NCBI GenBank assembly: GCA_030765045.1
Contig: CM060967.1
Coordinates: forward strand, 17,750,284 to 17,814,283
DNA length: 64,000 nucleotides
Reading direction: 5' to 3'
Source of the DNA: Tenodera sinensis
Lineage: Eukaryota; Arthropoda; Insecta; Mantodea; Mantidae
Shown here: positions 1-11,384 of the stretch, piece after piece
Layout: the number at the start of each line of letters is the position of its first letter
Numbering within the stretch: the first letter of the stretch is position 1
Notes under the pieces: model-generated
What the model was told of the DNA's origin: nothing
Seen by the model: only the letters and a program-made list of their open reading frames with translations
Databases searched by the model: none
Made by a program: the position numbers and the translations under genes

Positions 1-1477
1 ATTTTTAGATAAATACATGTTTTCTTTGCGTTCTAATACGAATTTGAAACTAAGCTTAATGTATAACATTTAAAATGTGTTGGAAGGGCAACATTGATGT
101 GAGTGTGAGTGACATATCATGTTATAATTATGCTAGACTTACTTCATGCAATCATTTCGATGTTGAATTTTTGGTTAGAATGAAAAATCTTTATATAAAT
201 CTTCAGATATGAGTAATATGAAACATAAATGAGGGGTATTTGCTGTAAATGTAGAATTACTCTGGTGCAGAAGCGAAGAGTGTCTTAATTCGCCGTAGGA
301 AATACGAGTACACTTTGGCTAGTGCTTTGCAACATTCAAGAACTCTTTATGGACAGTGGTAAATGGTTCTGTAAACAACGAGAGCTGTACTTAGCTTGGA
401 AAAATAAAAAAAATGAATGTACCGCAGATATTAATTTTTCAACCTTTCAATTAAAATTAAAGAGTTAGAGAGGCAGAATGAAATTAAGTACATGCTTTAA
501 TTGCAAGTGTTAAAGTAAAACAAACAGGTATTTAAAACGTACATAATGAGCAAAATACAAGAGCATTTTGGCACACTTGCTATTACTTAACATAATGAAA
601 AGTATACAAAAAAGGTGTTAACTGTAGTTTTTAATATGAAGCGAGGGCATATTTATATTTCTTTCTACTTGTTGGTTATGTTATACCTATTTAACGTCGC
701 TTTAACTCCGAGTTTATATAATGAAACCCACATTCAGTACGCGTCTGATGACCTTAGTTGTGTAGACGTCTACTTCAATAACTTCAGCTACCCTGTTATG
801 CCACTTAAGGCAGCGTTAGGGGTTCATATCGTATCCATCTTTTATAATCTACTCTATTGCTGGCGAAGTTGATGGATTGTTTTCCCCCTTCTTCCAGCAG
901 TCTGCTTCACAGCACCCCCTCCCCCCCCCCCCAAGTTGTCTATCCTAGATCTTTCTATAAAGTCTCTGTCCCTGGGGGTTCGTCTCCACAAACTGGCTTG
1001 AATAACTGGCTGGTCTTAATATACCACTATTTTACTTCTACTGGTATGATTGGAACTGTGGGTCATGTCATTTGTCATCATCCTCGGAGCATTCTTTTGT
1101 TTGCAAAGAATATTCAGTTTCGTAAGTGAAGTTGGTAATGAAGGTTTTAAACAAGTGAAGACAATGCTTTAAAGAGACATTCTGATAACTGAATATTAAA
1201 TACAGTTGTGTATCGTTTAGCTATATTTGGTTCCTAGGAGCAAAGGGCAGACTAGTTTGTGATAAGCTTCGGAACGTTTTCGTCTCTTGAGTAAACAGTC
1301 AATAAAAATTACGTAAAATAACTGAGAGAGACATGTGTAATTATATAATAATGTTAAGCAGTAACATTAAGTTTAACAGTATCGAAAGAACCATTGAGGT
1401 GCAAATTAGAAGTGGAAAGAAAAATTATTATTGAACAGGTTTCACCAAAAATTTAGATCGAGAAGTAAAAACAGACC
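1..1477. other. unrecognised AT-rich DNA
   Basis: I see no gene or known repeat here. A 85-codon frame at 615-872 (+) begins with a hydrophobic stretch that could pass for a signal peptide, but it has no recognisable domain and nothing nearby supports it. A run of C lies at about 918-932. This stretch leads directly into the retrotransposon relic that follows. Confidence 0.5.
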
Positions 1478-1727
1478 GATAAAGCAGCGCAGATATCAGG
1501 AGGCACAAAAAACATAATTTGGCGAAAGTGGAGAGTAAAGTCCACATTTATAAAACAATAGTTAGACCGATCTTAACCTATACACCAGAAACCAGAACAA
1601 ATACAATCAAAACAAAACAAATATCAAGTGCATGCGAATTGAAAATATTAAGAATAATTCAAGGAAACACTTTATTAGATAAAATACACAATACAGAAAG
1701 CAGAGAAAATTGCAAAATTCAAGATAA

Positions 1728-1777
<50 letters not shown>

Positions 1778-1925
1778 GAGCGACGGAAATACTGGAATGA
1801 ACACATTAACAGGATGAGAAACTGTATAAAAAGAGCCAAAGAAGGCAGACCTTTAGATGGGAAAAGGAGAAGAGGAAGACCCGCTAGGAGATGGATTGGC
1901 AGTATTTATAACTCACTATAAATCA
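1478..1925 (+). pseudogene. non-LTR retrotransposon ORF2 C-terminal relic
   Basis: This is a decayed 3' part of a LINE-type reverse transcriptase ORF. Frame pieces read DKAAQISGGTKNIIWRK, then after a frameshift near 1519 KVHIYKTIVRPILTYTPETR. After the A run come INERRKYWNEHINRMRN and KRRRGRPARRWIGS. In the family, the 'K..IYKT.VRP.LTY..ETR' block follows the polymerase domain, and the basic 'RRGRP.RRW' block lies near the end of ORF2. The reading frame is broken by the frameshift and by about 41 A residues at 1732-1772. That run sits where related proteins go straight from the domain into 'ERR.YWNEHI', so it is probably an expansion of a short A run inside a dead copy. The catalytic domain is absent. 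Assignment to a LINE clade (RTE- or Jockey-like) is uncertain. Confidence 0.8.
1732..1772 (+). repeat. poly(A) run, about 41 nt
   Basis: A pure A run interrupts the retrotransposon coding relic in the middle of a conserved block. It is therefore not the 3' tail of that element. Confidence 0.95.
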
Positions 1926-1932
1926 TTGGGGT

Positions 1933-1933
<1 letters not shown>

Positions 1934-1989
<56 letters not shown>
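1934..1989 (+). repeat. (GA)n microsatellite
   Basis: Uninterrupted AG dinucleotides lie just after the 3' end of the LINE relic. The sequence between the relic and this array is only a few bases. Confidence 0.97.
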
Positions 1990-1992
<3 letters not shown>

Positions 1993-3887
1993 AGTTAAAA
2001 TAAAACTTAAGGATTTAGGGACACTTGGCATATTCAGAGTAGCAATTTTTATGCTGAACCTCATTTTGCCACTTAAAAATAACTTCTGATTAAAAAATCA
2101 TCATATTTTGTATCTTACATTTTTGTCTCTGACTAGGCCCTATGGAGCCTTTTAATTTTGTCGAAAACAAGCTGGCAACACTGCAGGTTGTGTGGGTGTC
2201 ACTTTCACTAGGTCAGTACATAAACACCGCAGCGGCGTGGCTTGTGAGCGTAAACAAACACCATGCCGTGACTTTCCGCTTTTACTGTGCGAGTGTAGGC
2301 CAATCACAATGCCAGTTGCATTCGTTATCCCCCAAAACATTAAATCACCCTACAAGCGACCGACATGTTTACATGCAGAAGCCGGTTCAGATCCCTGACA
2401 AACCCCGACGCAACGTTGCCGAGTTACTTCACGGCTGAAAAAGCTGCTTGGAATATTCCTGTAATTCTTTTAAGTGATTATTTCGGAACCCTGTGTGATG
2501 TCCCATAATTACTACCGAAGTTATGTCAGACATAAGTTACTCTACGCATCTTACAAGTAACAAACAGTTATCTCCGCACATTCTTGTGGAATTACGCATT
2601 CAATTTGGAACAAAAACAGTTTAGTTTGTCGAAATCGCGTGGTCAAATTACGAAATGCCATTAGATAATTTTTTCAGGAATTTCATACAAAGGTAACAGA
2701 AGCTTTCACCGGCTATTTAGAGCAATACATTCTGCATATACACAAATAATGAAAAGCTCTATTACAGGTTTCTTTAGAAAAGTGCACCTTAAGTTTAAAA
2801 AGTTTCGGTAAATGACAAAAAAAGATACCCAGGGATGTTGGCAGCCATATTTAAATCCCCATTTAAATGTCCATAAATGCCACAAGCACACATAAGTCTT
2901 ATATATCTATTGTTTATAAAAGCAAAACTCGACTTTTTGAGTCATCTGTCTCTAACAGATGTCCTTTAGGGCTTAGAGAGCTAGAATAATTGTTTTTTGA
3001 AGGTTGGTAACATAACTCCGCTGAATGGGCTTGGCAACACTGGTCGACGCTAACGATAGCGACAGTGGTGATTTCTTAAACCATCATGGTTTGGCGTATT
3101 TTAAACGAAGCACGTTACCAAAGCGGCAGTACCTCTTTTCCATCGTAATTTCGAATGAAATGTGACTTTGACTTGATATTCAAATTACAGAGTAATGTGA
3201 TCGGAAATCCAGTAGGAAAAAGCTATTGCATCCCGCTAGAGAAGACATTTCCATTGGAATGGGAAGCGATAGTGCTCCATTTAACAAAGGTAAAACTGAT
3301 GGAATTCACTGCTTTCCTCATCTTCGCTGAGAGTGATTGAAATTCTTGGAGGATCTTAGATTTAATGTATGTGCACGTGCACATCTCTCTCGATCTTGCA
3401 TGCTGCAGGAATAAAGCAGCTTCTTACGTAAATACAGATCAAGCGTTATTCCAAGATGGAGTAACTTCTGGGCTTTATTTTAGTAAACCGAAGAAGGCCA
3501 TTGGTGTACAATTTTATTGCTACAAGAGTTTCTCTACTCATTATATTAGATATCCTGAATCTTAATCATATAAACCAGCTATGTGCAACGTTTGCGAAAG
3601 AAGGGAGCTTGGGTTTACCTCCTTCCGCTATACAAGGAATTTATCCCTCTTTAATCCCAGCCGTACATTGTGTTGCAGTGGCGGGTTGATTACACCTACG
3701 TTACGTTTGATTTACGAAAGCACTTTCCAATCTTATGCGATAAACATCTTAATAAGTCTATCAATATTTGGCGACAAAGTCTAAGTGCATAACCCTAGAA
3801 GATCCACCAAGTGATCGTCGCGCAATATATTTCGGTAGACTTTTAATATAGTTCAATTCGGAGAAACTCTGTTCGCAAATATATGTA
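1990..3887. other. unrecognised DNA
   Basis: No recognisable gene. Small overlapping frames at 2142-2438 and 3155-3784 have no motif that I know. A short palindrome, AAACCATCATGGTTT, lies near 3078-3092. The 2142-2440 part is richer in GC than its surroundings but has no further support for function. Confidence 0.45.
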
Positions 3888-4678
3888 GAGCTATACTCAC
3901 TCTTATACACACCATTCTTGCAAATGTTTATTTCTCTATCTACATTTTAATCTACATTTTCAGAAATTGCCTTACTGCGAATTTTCTTGTAGCTACAAGG
4001 GGAATATGCGAATACGATAGGCTTTAAGTTATACTGAAGTGTTTTAAGACCTGATTGCTGTACGATGTCTTTCCGTCCTCTTTGCAAGACCAAGAGATAA
4101 GAAAATAAATAAGATATTGCTATTGGGAAAAAAGTAGAAATATTGCAAAATTTACACAAATAACAAGGACTATCTGCGAAATGGTTCATTTCTAATAAAA
4201 AAATATATATTTGGACATAGTTGTATGTTTTAGCGAGATTTACATTTTTGTATAGTAAGATTTGGTGTATCTTTTACGGTTTACTAGTTTTGCAAAGTCA
4301 TCAAGAGTAAACAGCACTACGTTGGCTATAGCCAGAAAATTAACAATATACAGTTCATTTTCCATAAAAATATCTTAAACATGTGGCATTTTAATCAAAA
4401 TTGCTAGACATTTTCGAGAAGATCAAAATTTTCCTAGTAAACGATAGTTAAGGGTGGAGAAATTTTCTTCAAAATCTTCGTATCGCATCCTTGAATACCA
4501 GCTTTGGTTTTTGAGTTATGATGTTCACGCACATACACAAACACGGACCTTTTCCAAAAATGTTTCTTTTTTTATTTAGGGGCCTGAAGACGTATTTCTT
4601 GTGAAAACTCGACATCGAATTTTTGGGTGGAATAGAATGCTTGCCCTACTTACTAGACTTAGTAGAGGAAGTAAAACA
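3888..4678 (+). mobile_element. family A element, nearly full length, diverged
   Basis: This copy follows the family A consensus end to end. It has a start region with ACTC and a TTCTTGCAAA block, the tag TTGTAGCTACAAGGGGAATA (about 3987-4006), GGCTATAGCCAGAAAATT, CATTTTAATCAAAATTG, and the right end with TCGAATTTTTGGGTGGAATA followed by AGTAGAGGAAGT. The dinucleotide-prone site near the right end reads as a short, interrupted CA tract. The left terminal repeat is degraded. Confidence 0.85.
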
Positions 4679-5129
4679 TTAGAAGAAATGCTGTATGACA
4701 CTATTACAACAGTCTTCTCGCCAAATGATATGGTTGAAGCGTTTCTGAACTCTCCATTCTGTCCACTATTGGTTGTTAAGTGTACTTTACGATCTCTGTG
4801 GTTCGCAGTGCCGTTTGGCTGCCGTTGCTGTTTGCTCAGAGTTTTTCCCCATGAAGGCGCAATATGAGTGATTTAGACGCCAGTCTTGTCGGTTCAGTCC
4901 AGAGCACTAAGGCAGAAGGCTAAAACACGTCCTACATTTCTATGAAATACGCTTGTATCAATGCTGTTGCTAGGTAACCACGACGCAAAACTCCATTACT
5001 GCGGGATCGTGATGATAGAAAGTGAACCGGAAAAGAAAACACTTTCTCTCTTCCCTTTCTTCACTTTCCCATGTGTTCAAGAAGTGCTTCCAGATTCGGG
5101 AACGTTCTAAGACCCGGTGTTGTAAATGT
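4679..5129. other. unrecognised DNA
   Basis: A moderately GC-rich stretch (4730-5060) without a recognisable coding region. The 88-codon frame at 4601-4867 (+) starts inside the family A right end and is not supported. Confidence 0.45.
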
Positions 5130-5285
5130 AGGTAGTTAGACTGGAAGTTTAGTTAAACCTAACCAAACTTTTACCTGCAGACGTCTTGATAACCTTCTCG
5201 TCAAGCTAAACCGCAGTGCAGTGATGTTGGTATACCTGAAGACCGAGAAAAGAAGACGATCGTTAGTCTTTTTCTTCTTACAGCG
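5130..5285 (-). repeat. family D repeat, copy 3 (fragment)
   Basis: On the minus strand this reads CTTTTCTCGGTCTTCAGG, then TATACCAACATCACTGC and GGTTTAGC. This matches the end of the direct repeats at 9935-10615 and 11590-12108. Only the terminal 150 bp or so of the repeat is present. Confidence 0.7.
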
Positions 5286-5394
5286 TAACCAAATGCTATT
5301 GGTACACCTGCCAGCGTAGAAAAAGTTAAAATGGTGTTAAGTTCTGTACAGTGGTTTTTCTTTCGATTTTATACATTAGATCACGCGTAAATTC

Positions 5395-5530
5395 ACTCTA
5401 TCATTCATATTTCCCGATTCAGGGGAGGATAAGGAATAAACTTGGCTAGATAATTTCCACTCCCAGGGAATCAATCCCGGGAATCCCCGCACAGCAGGCA
5501 GGTGCTTCACAAATGAGCTACGCGACCAAC
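5395..5530 (-). mobile_element. tRNA-derived SINE or tRNA pseudogene
   Basis: The minus strand reads like a tRNA 5' half and T-arm. It has GTCGCGTAGCTCATTTGTG (A-box-like), CCTGCCTGCTGTGCGGGGA, then GGATTGATTCC (5467-5477) as a B-box-like block. A proper acceptor stem is not seen, so I do not call a functional tRNA. Downstream on the minus strand, CCTTATCCTCCCCTGAATCG may be the start of a SINE body. I could not define target duplications. Confidence 0.5.
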
Positions 5531-5920
5531 TTTCTACGATACTTCAGAACGCGAGCTGTGCACCTTTTATCTTCACATGTTCGTCACTCAACATTAATTC
5601 AACATTGAAAAGCCTAAAAACAACTTTTCCTTCCTCACGATGTTTATCTCACCACACAGTTTAAAAAGGAATGAGCCAATGTTCATGTCGTGTTGTTTTA
5701 TTATTAAAGTAACCAGGCATTTGTTACGTCGTGTTTCAAACTCGAGCTGGACTAATATATAAATTGACTCATTATGTTCCTCTTTTCCCTGTGTTTGTGA
5801 TACGAGTGTGTCACCATGTCTATCGAAGCTGGGACAAGTGATTTTTCTATTAACAAACGTGAAGTGATTCATGCTTAGGGCAGAATATTATGTTTAATAT
5901 ACACAACTTTTTAAAAGCAT
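5531..5920. other. unrecognised DNA
   Basis: A 92-codon frame on the minus strand (5594-5872) has no motif I recognise and no neighbouring support. I see nothing else before the family A copy begins. Confidence 0.4.
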
Positions 5921-6580
5921 CTGATGTGTTACACTCACATGACTTTCTCTACTCCTGTACTAACCATTCTTACAAACTCTTATTCCTATATCTTCTTCGT
6001 GTTAGTCGAGATAAACATTTGCAGAAATTATCTTATTGCTTAATACCTTGTAGGTACAAGGGGAACATTAGAATACAGTAGGCTTTGAGCGATCGTCAAA
6101 TATTTTAAATTTTGAGATTCCTTTTTCTTTGCACACGTAACATATAAACCCCGATGATCCATTTCACGAAAGTTCCGAAACTCACACACATAACAAGGAA
6201 TATCTCCGAAATGGTTCACCCTACAAGAAAATTTATTGAGATATAAATTGTGTATTTTACCAAGATCTACATTTTTGTATAGTATGATTTGGTCTATCTC
6301 TAACGGTTTACAACTTATGCAAAAGTCGTCCAGAGTAAATACTACTATAGGGGCTATAGCCAGAAAATTCGAGATATGCATTTCATTTGTCATAAAAATA
6401 TCTCAAACATATGCCATTTTAATCAAAATCGTTAGCCATTTTCAAGAAAATCAAAATTTTCCATGTAAAGGGTAGTTTAGGGTGGGTCTCAAAACATATT
6501 TCCGGTGAAATCTGGACATCGAATTTTTGAGTGGAACACAACACTTCCCCTACTTAACTATACGTAGTAGAGAAAGTAAA
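5921..6580 (+). mobile_element. family A element, complete ends, internal deletion
   Basis: Both terminal inverted repeats are intact: ACTTTCTCTACT at 5942-5953 and AGTAGAGAAAGT at 6566-6577. The left end also has the conserved leader CTGATGTGTT and CACTCACATG. The order of blocks is as in the consensus up to GGGTAGTTTAGGGTGGG. The sequence then jumps directly to CTCAAAACATATTTCCGGTG, so about 150-200 bp, including the microsatellite-prone site, are missing. AAAAGC occurs on both sides (5913-5918, 6580-6585) and may be a target duplication, but the A-rich ends make this ambiguous. Confidence 0.9.
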
Positions 6581-7353
6581 AAAGCTCTGCAATCCATGGG
6601 TTAACACCATTAAAAAAGTTTAATGTTTTAGGATATTTAATGTGTTGTACACGCCGGTACACGCCTGGCAACATTGCCCTGCACGAACATTGGGCACCAT
6701 TCATCTGGCTTTAACATTCGCACTTACTTTAATAACAGTAACATGTTTTGTGTGATTTAAGTGGTCACTTAGCTTTTTAATAAACCTGTACATGGGCTAC
6801 AAAGACTTTTACTGTTTGTTACTGGACAGTTATCTTTTTACGCATGACTCCCCCCTCCTGTTCATCGGAGGTCAGATGGTTTCAGCTGATCATTGGGATG
6901 TTCGCACCATGCTGCGTCCAGTATTATTACTCGTACTGTATGCCAGGCCAGCTAGTGTGAAATAGTGTCTCTCGTTTGGGTCCAACTTCATTACTCGAGC
7001 AACAGGAGTCGCTCTACAGGACTATAAGAAACGGACATATAAAATCAGTCCTTAGATTCAGTGTGACCAACCCTGTTAGTCATTAGAGAGGACAAGAGAG
7101 ATGGATATGTATTCCAGAGAGGTGAGTCTAGTTTCATGCAAGTGATCATTCATTTAGTTCCACATCACTCTATCGAGGGACTGTAATTTAAAAAAAAAAG
7201 ATCGCGCGCGCGCGTGTGTGTGTGTGAATACCGCCAAAAACGATAAGTTCGGTGAATAACAAACTTTGTGCAGTGAAACCCCGTATGAGAACTGCACTTA
7301 GTCGAAACAGCGGAGGGAAAAAAAAAAAAATACAGTTAAATTCGTGCTGGCTC
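6581..7353. other. unrecognised DNA with a possible first exon
   Basis: Mostly unrecognised. It includes a TATA-like and splice-donor-like arrangement at 7038-7127, listed separately, and a short (CG)n(TG)n tract at about 7203-7226. The tract is preceded by an A run and GATC, which resembles the microsatellite site of family A in reverse. Confidence 0.4.
7038..7127 (+). promoter_or_regulatory. possible core promoter and short first exon
   Basis: TATAAAA lies at 7038-7044 and an insect-initiator-like TCAGTGT at 7058-7064. An ATG at 7101 opens seven codons (MDMYSRE), ending at a strong splice donor consensus, AG|GTGAGT, at 7121/7122. The TATA-to-initiator spacing (about 22 bp) is shorter than usual. 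The pieces are individually common by chance and no second exon was found, so this is only a lead. Confidence 0.18.
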
Positions 7354-7399
7354 TCTTCTTCTTCTTCTTCTTCTTCTTCTTCTTCTTCTTCTTCTTCTT

Positions 7400-7429
<30 letters not shown>
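7354..7429 (+). repeat. (TCT)n microsatellite
   Basis: Pure TTC trinucleotides, about 25 units. This homopyrimidine tract directly abuts, through ATCATCATG, the ATT array. Both give long artefactual frames (poly-Ser, poly-Arg, poly-Lys) in translation. Confidence 0.98.
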
Positions 7430-7430
<1 letters not shown>

Positions 7431-7438
7431 TCATCATG

Positions 7439-7715
<277 letters not shown>

Positions 7716-8764
7716 AAATGATAGTCGAATGAAGGTGAAGTGCAGAAAACGTTAAGACCGAAAAATGCAGAACCAATAGGCCAAATGAAAGAGAGCGGGG
7801 CGAGGGTGGGTGGGGGGGGGGGGCTATAAAGAAAGAAAATCTTACAAAAGATAAATGAAAATTTTCTGACCTACATCTTTACAACTATTACGAAGCACGT
7901 TTCAGATTCAGCATTTGTTTGTGTTGTTTATTGTTTTAATTGTAGGTATATATAAAAATCAACCGAATTATGCTGGGCCTCGTCTTCGGACACTGGAAAA
8001 CAAACGTTTTTTCAGCTTCCAAGCCTTAATGATAAATGTAATTGAATTAGCTTTCTTATCGTGTTCGAGGAATTTTCCTAAGGCTTGAAAATGCAAAGAC
8101 TAATGACGTACCAGTGTAAATCATGCAACATTCACCAGAGAAGGTAATTGTGAAGACATACGTGAGCAGCTATTTTAGCTTGCGTGGAACATCCACAGGC
8201 GACGCCAAAAAGGAAGGCGTGTCTAAGAAATTCCAAGGCCAAAAATCCACGAGAGATTCGTCTGTTCGCTTGTCATCCAGAAAGAATGCGTTTTTTGACC
8301 TTCTAGTCAATGAGGATTATGTAATGTTGGAGTGATAAACGAAGCTCGGGTAAATAAGCGTGGAATGCGTTGAAAACAAGGGAATATCGATTTGCTTTAA
8401 GTCCAGAGGATTATGATTAGCCAGATTAAAAAAGAAAATCAGAGGGTGTGATCGAGATACGGAACTAATGTACTCTGTCAAGTGCTGATTTATGCAACTC
8501 GTTCTCTGGAAACAAATGAGATCTCAAAATGTCCGATATTCAAAGACGGGAATTTATAGATATTAATTTTATCCTTTTTGTATTTGTTGTACGTATTTAG
8601 GTGTAAGAGGAGATTGATTTACGGGGATTAATTTAAATTCCTGCGAACGTGTATTTTTTATCCTATCTCAGTGTGCAGACTTAATTTTCTCCACCAGTAT
8701 TACGGACGCTTACGATTGAAATTTCATGAAAATCGTGAAAAAGAGTATTTATTTTAATCCCATA
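7716..8764. other. unrecognised DNA
   Basis: A G run lies at about 7811-7823. A 70-codon frame at 8123-8335 (+) is basic and serine-rich but has no motif I know. No other feature is seen. Confidence 0.45.
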
Positions 8765-8900
8765 AAATAATTGAGACATTCATCAGTGCAAAAAATGCAT
8801 AATTTGTCAGCTGACGCCATTTTAATTGTGGTACTGCATGTTTAAGTGTGAGCCGTGCGTTCAAATCTTTTATACCGTTTTCTTGCTATTTATATTTTCA
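8765..8900 (+). repeat. family F repeat, copy 1
   Basis: Shares the order of blocks with 53565-53712: AATGCATAATTTGTC, GACGCCATT, TACTGCATGTTTAA, GTGAGC, CAAATCTTTTAT and CTATTTATATTTTCA. The two copies differ by short indels. The class is unknown. Confidence 0.7.
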
Positions 8901-9202
8901 GCAGTTACATAAACTGCAATGTAAACAACGGTATGTTTTGAGCAACGCGTCATTGCGTGATCGAACCGCACAAATTCCATGTCAGCAGGCGCGAATGAAA
9001 ATATAGTGCGTAATATAATATAGAAAATAGTTTATAATAAGTAAAAACAAATTATTTTGCAAAAATAGTTTGGAAATCTATAGTAAGAATAAATGGAATG
9101 CAGTCGCATGGTGCACATGTTATGTCTGCCAGTCGCAGGGGCCCGCGGAAGAATACAGTTTTGCACATTGTTTACATTGCAGTTTAAAGTAAGGCTGGTG
9201 AA
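8897..9202. mobile_element. MITE-like element with 19-bp perfect inverted repeats
   Basis: TAAACTGCAATGTAAACAA at 8910-8928 is the exact reverse complement of 9168-9186. The match extends imperfectly outward (TTCAGCAGTTACA against TTCACCAGCCTTAC), giving ends near 8897 and 9202. The interior is about 240 bp with no coding potential, as expected for a non-autonomous DNA transposon. No clear target duplication is visible. Confidence 0.6.
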
Positions 9203-9431
9203 GGTATACAATACAATACAAGACTTCAACCTTAAACTATAGAAGAGTAATATTGCAAATGTTATTTTTTGTTTTATGTTGTGTTAATGCAGTCTACTTA
9301 GTTTTATGAAATATTTTAGAATACATAAATAGTAGTTAATTATGTTTTCCTTTTTCTGAATAAAGTGGTGGCAGACCATGGGACGGTTTTTAGTTGCTTT
9401 ACCAATACATAGTCTTAAGGTAAGATATTAC
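9203..9431. other. unrecognised AT-rich DNA
   Basis: Nothing recognised between the MITE-like element and the next family A fragment. Confidence 0.4.
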
Positions 9432-9550
9432 ATTTCATCCAAAAATTCGATATCGGGATTTCACTGGAAATACAGTTTTAAGATCCCCCGACCACAAAAG
9501 CATTTTTAATAAAAGGACCATGTATTTGTGTGTCTGTCTTTGTGTTTATC
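9432..9550 (-). mobile_element. family A right-end fragment
   Basis: Minus-strand match to the family A 3' end: ATCCAAAAATTCGATATCGG, GATTTCACTGGAAATAC, CATTTTTAATAAAAGGACC and a TGTATTTGTGTGTCTG tract at the microsatellite site. The terminal repeat itself is lost. Confidence 0.7.
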
Positions 9551-9639
9551 TGTTCGTGTCAGTGAACACCAACTCATTCATTCCATAGGTGGCATTATCG
9601 GATTCCTTTGTTTAGATAATAGAAGTATTTCTTACTATT

Positions 9640-9850
9640 TGTGGTATTTAGGCCCTGTATTATAAAGGAGGTTTAAGCTCCCGGCTATGTTTAAACTGTA
9701 TTCTAAGTTTTATATTCCATTACAATCGTTAATTTTAAGTTGAACTTCGTTTAGCTTCTTGGAACCCATCTTCTGTTACGATATTGTAAAATGGCGGTCC
9801 CATCTACACCTCTGGATATGGGGAAGGTATTTGAGGAATTGTTGAAGTTG
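9640..9850 (+). repeat. inverted repeat arm, pairs with 11385-11592
   Basis: GGCCCTGTATTATAAA, AGTTTAAGC-like blocks, ATGGCGGTCCCA and GGTATTTGAGGAA recur in reverse complement at 11385-11592. The arms are diverged but collinear over about 200 bp. Confidence 0.65.
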
Positions 9851-9934
9851 TTGACGACGAAATTATTCGGATAACGAAATATCTCGGAGAACCAAAACTT
9901 TCTTAACTAGACGTAATCATTTTCAGATTGGAGT

Positions 9935-10615
9935 GACCATGAATTTTTAAATATATTCTGACTTCCAGGCATCCTAACCTTACAGAATGCAACGATAAAG
10001 TAAAAACTGTAAAACCATACATTTTATTATTTGTTTCTATTAAAATAACAGTACATAATTGAAAATTAAGCGTAAACATAATGGTAGGGACCACAGAATA
10101 CAATTAATCTATGCATTACATAACTTATGGTACAAGCTTCTAAAAACAATTAGTCGCCAAGCGTACTACGAGAATATTTTGCATTTCGGCGATGATTAAC
10201 TTGAAGTAGATAGAAAAACGAAGTATTTACAAACTGTCTGTTATGAAGCGTAAGTTTAAGTGAGTGTACCGTTTTTAGTACGAATAAAATGCCAGGCAAT
10301 TTGGTGAATGTACCTAAATTGCTACATGTCTGTTACTATTTTTCATTGTGAAGTTAAGTAAATTAAACACTAAACTGTTCCACTTAATTTTCACCGTGAC
10401 TGGCATTTATTTCACAACATTCACTTGTTTCTAAGCTGGCAGGTCTACTAGCAGCATTAAGCATTAGCGATTGTCTTCTTTTCTTAACCTTCAGGCGTAC
10501 CAACACCAGTGCACTGCGGTTTAACTTGACCTTAACGGCGCCAGCAGTTAAATATACTTCTAGTTGGTATACGCGAACAGTGGGTAAAGTAAACCATCTT
10601 CACGCTAGTGACTAT
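9935..10615 (+). repeat. family D repeat, copy 1
   Basis: Collinear with 11590-12108. Shared blocks include CATCCTAACCTTACAGAATG, AAACTGTAAAACCATACATT, TTTCTATTAAA, GAAATTAAGCGTAA-like, GTTACTATTTTTC, CTAAGCTGGC, GGCATTTAGC-like, TTCAGGCGTACCAACAC, CACTGCGGTTTAAC and GGCGCCAGCAGTTAAA. This copy has about 150 bp more in its middle (about 10190-10310). A 66-codon minus frame at 9903-10103 lies within it and is not supported. Confidence 0.75.
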
Positions 10616-10787
10616 TTATTAAGATTTAGTTGTATTCTACAAATTGTTCATTAAAACTCGTTTTTCTATTTACTTCGGGTAGTGCCGGGATTACAATGAA
10701 CTTAACGTAATGCGAGTTAATGCGACGGGGTGTAACGGAAAAGTCTCACATTATATTAAATGTAGCTATTTAGGGTCGATTTAACCT

Positions 10788-10837
10788 GACGTAACGTAAG
10801 AGTTTGGTAATACCAAACTTTTCCTTCACGTTACGTC
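10788..10837. repeat. imperfect palindrome
   Basis: GACGTAACGT at the left pairs with ACGTTACGTC at the right, and an inner TTTGGT pairs with ACCAAA. The result is a near-continuous foldback of about 50 nt between the two family D copies. Confidence 0.75.
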
Positions 10838-11384
10838 AAGTTTGGAGGTCAAGTGACTAATTTGAAGTAGTGCCATGCAGGAATAAATTGTGCTTCTCTA
10901 TGTAACTATTTGCATCGAAACTTTTGCTCTGTTTCTTTTGTTTAGCTCCTAAAGTGGGTTATGGCCATTTCAATGGTACTTTATCCGACGTTTAAAACTC
11001 TTTTTACGTCACATTTTCGTACTCTTTTTCTTTTCGTTTTTGGGAACATAACTTCTGTTTAGAAAAAGAGCTGTTTACAATATCCGCCATGTCTGCAGAG
11101 TAGAAGAATAACCAATGAGAATCATTTCCATTGCATTAAGTTCATTCTAATCTCAGCATTAACCATGACCGAAATAGAACATATTCTCGTTGGTATACAA
11201 AAGGAGGCTAGGAGACAGGCAATTTTATTTATGCTCATGTGAGCGTTTAGGACTGTATGTTTAGGGAAGAGTGATAATTGAATACATTTTGAATGCAAAT
11301 CAAGTGTTATGTTTAAAACATGAAGCATGGATTAGTTATATTACACAGTCCTAATTTTTATGTTCCCGTGGGTGTTTCAACTGC
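10838..11384. other. unrecognised AT-rich DNA
   Basis: No gene or recognised repeat. A 68-codon minus frame at 11122-11328 is not supported. Confidence 0.4.

Noticed and set aside
615..872. 85-codon frame with signal-peptide-like start
   Set aside because: No domain, no cysteine or repeat pattern I know, and no support from neighbours; likely chance.
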